Part shown: positions 63,478 through 64,000 of the stretch, in pieces
How positions within the stretch are numbered: the first letter of the stretch is position 1
Layout: the number at the start of each line of letters is the position of its first letter
From: Hahella sp. CCB-MM4
Lineage (GTDB): Bacteria; Pseudomonadota; Gammaproteobacteria; Pseudomonadales; Oleiphilaceae
DNA length: 64,000 bases
NCBI RefSeq assembly: GCF_002260525.1
Contig: NZ_MRYI01000001.1
Location: forward strand, 741,317 to 805,316
Direction: 5' to 3'
Notes under the pieces: model-generated
The model's database searches: none
Seen by the model: only the letters and a program-made list of their open reading frames with translations
Told to the model about the DNA's origin: nothing
Program-made: the position numbers and the translations under genes

Positions 63478-63750
63478 TTATTCCCAACCACGTTCCACAT
63501 AGGTTCTCTTATCTTCCTCTGGAAAATCACTTTTATACTCTCCCCATCCCATATACTCATAGTATTTTGTCATCGCCTCAAAGTAAGATGATGCGTCGCA
63601 AGTCCAGACCAACTTTGCTCCGGGCTTGAGCAGGCTCCTTACACTATCTCCATATCGCCCAGCTAAACAAAATGTCTGTTCTTCTTCAGTTTCTACCCAG
63701 AGTTCGTGCTTCATTTGATTTTGATACTTAGTTAGGGGAATCGCTGACAT
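63478..63750 (-). CDS. Unknown small protein
   Basis: About 90 residues from ATG 63750 (SAIPLTKYQNQMKHELWVETEEE); a GTG at 63780 is an alternative, and neither has a clear Shine-Dalgarno. The body is YGDSVRSLLKPGAKLVWTCDASS then EAMTKYYEYMGWGEYKS, aromatic-rich and acidic, of unknown family. AT-rich like its neighbour. Confidence 0.5.
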   Translation of the reverse strand: MSAIPLTKYQNQMKHELWVETEEEQTFCLAGRYGDSVRSLLKPGAKLVWTCDASSYFEAMTKYYEYMGWGEYKSDFPEEDKRTYVERGWE

Positions 63751-63780
63751 AAATTTAGCAGCGTAGGTCAAAATACCCAC

Positions 63781-64000
63781 TCGGTGAATAATAAGATCAT
63801 TCTGTTACTCTCGTTTTCCTATGCCTCCCAGATCCTATAATTAATCATGGTGCTTCTTAGAATGCCTTCTTAGGGAGAGTCTGAATAACCCCAAAATTCT
63901 GAGGTAATTGATACTCTCGACGAAAATGGTCGAAGATACAGATTGTTTTTCCGGCCATTTTGGATCTCACACCCCTCGCAGGGCCTCATCTGGGCCCATC
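63781..64000. other. Window end, no gene identified
   Basis: 220 bp. On the minus strand a frame is open from about 63870 to the window edge, but no family or start is recognisable. Confidence 0.3.

Noticed and set aside
63781..64000. Possible mobile-element end at the window edge
   Set aside because: No inverted repeat or transposase motif can be seen in the short remaining stretch.

Overview
The window reads as a stretch of a mesophilic, probably marine or host-associated gammaproteobacterial chromosome of moderate GC content. Evidence is Gram-negative envelope machinery (RND pump, porin, OmpA lipoprotein), PilJ-type chemoreception, secreted chitinase and maltotetraose-forming amylase, and gene families common in Oceanospirillales/Cellvibrionales-like bacteria. 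The genus is not determinable from sequence alone. No rRNA, tRNA, CRISPR array or insertion sequence was seen.

Layout. 1-9.4 kb: the 3' part of a sensor kinase, then a reductase group (quinone-reductase-like MDR protein, OYE-type NemA, a VOC protein, divergent LysR), a D-lactate dehydrogenase, a single-HKD phospholipase-D protein, an orphan periplasmic sugar-binding-like protein and a secreted beta-helix protein. 9.6-17.4 kb: a tightly packed RND efflux operon (outer membrane factor, adaptor, permease) running into its own response regulator and sensor kinase. 17.4-25.8 kb: an OmpA lipoprotein, then a signalling block: Ser/Thr kinase and PP2C phosphatase with a GTGA overlap, divergent from an MglA-like GTPase, a cytoplasmic histidine kinase and a receiver-domain/PilB-GspE ATPase fusion. 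25.9-31.3 kb: a GH13-CBM20 maltotetraohydrolase and a double-GH18 chitinase.

31.4-52.9 kb is the most interesting region. It holds an ATP-type dihydroxyacetone kinase (DhaK-DhaL fusion) divergent from a complete ABC importer of the glycerol-transporter architecture (binding protein, two permeases, DUF2160 protein, two ATPases), a class 1 fructose-1,6-bisphosphatase, three chemoreceptors, a porin, and a second, PTS-type dihydroxyacetone kinase (dhaL-dhaM, then an embedded HTH regulator, then dhaK). There is no glycerol kinase or glycerol dehydrogenase here. The AT-rich intergenic regions at all these promoters carry repeated GTTTAG/CTAAAC or GTTTACT elements, some as inverted repeats, and the regulator gene is preceded by five ~21-bp iterons. 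I infer one regulon for sensing, entry, uptake and gluconeogenic use of dihydroxyacetone or a related triose/polyol: porin to periplasmic binding protein to ABC importer to DHA kinase to DHAP to FBP to F6P, with dedicated chemoreceptors.

52.9-64 kb is an accessory region: a LysE-type exporter, small hypotheticals, an NPP1 necrosis-inducing-like secreted protein, a 2H phosphoesterase, an AT-rich run of overlapping small genes including a RelE/HigB-like toxin without a recognisable HTH antitoxin, a DUF2846-type lipoprotein, a tyrosinase, a divergently transcribed haem-oxygenase-like diiron protein, an alpha/beta hydrolase and two small unknowns.
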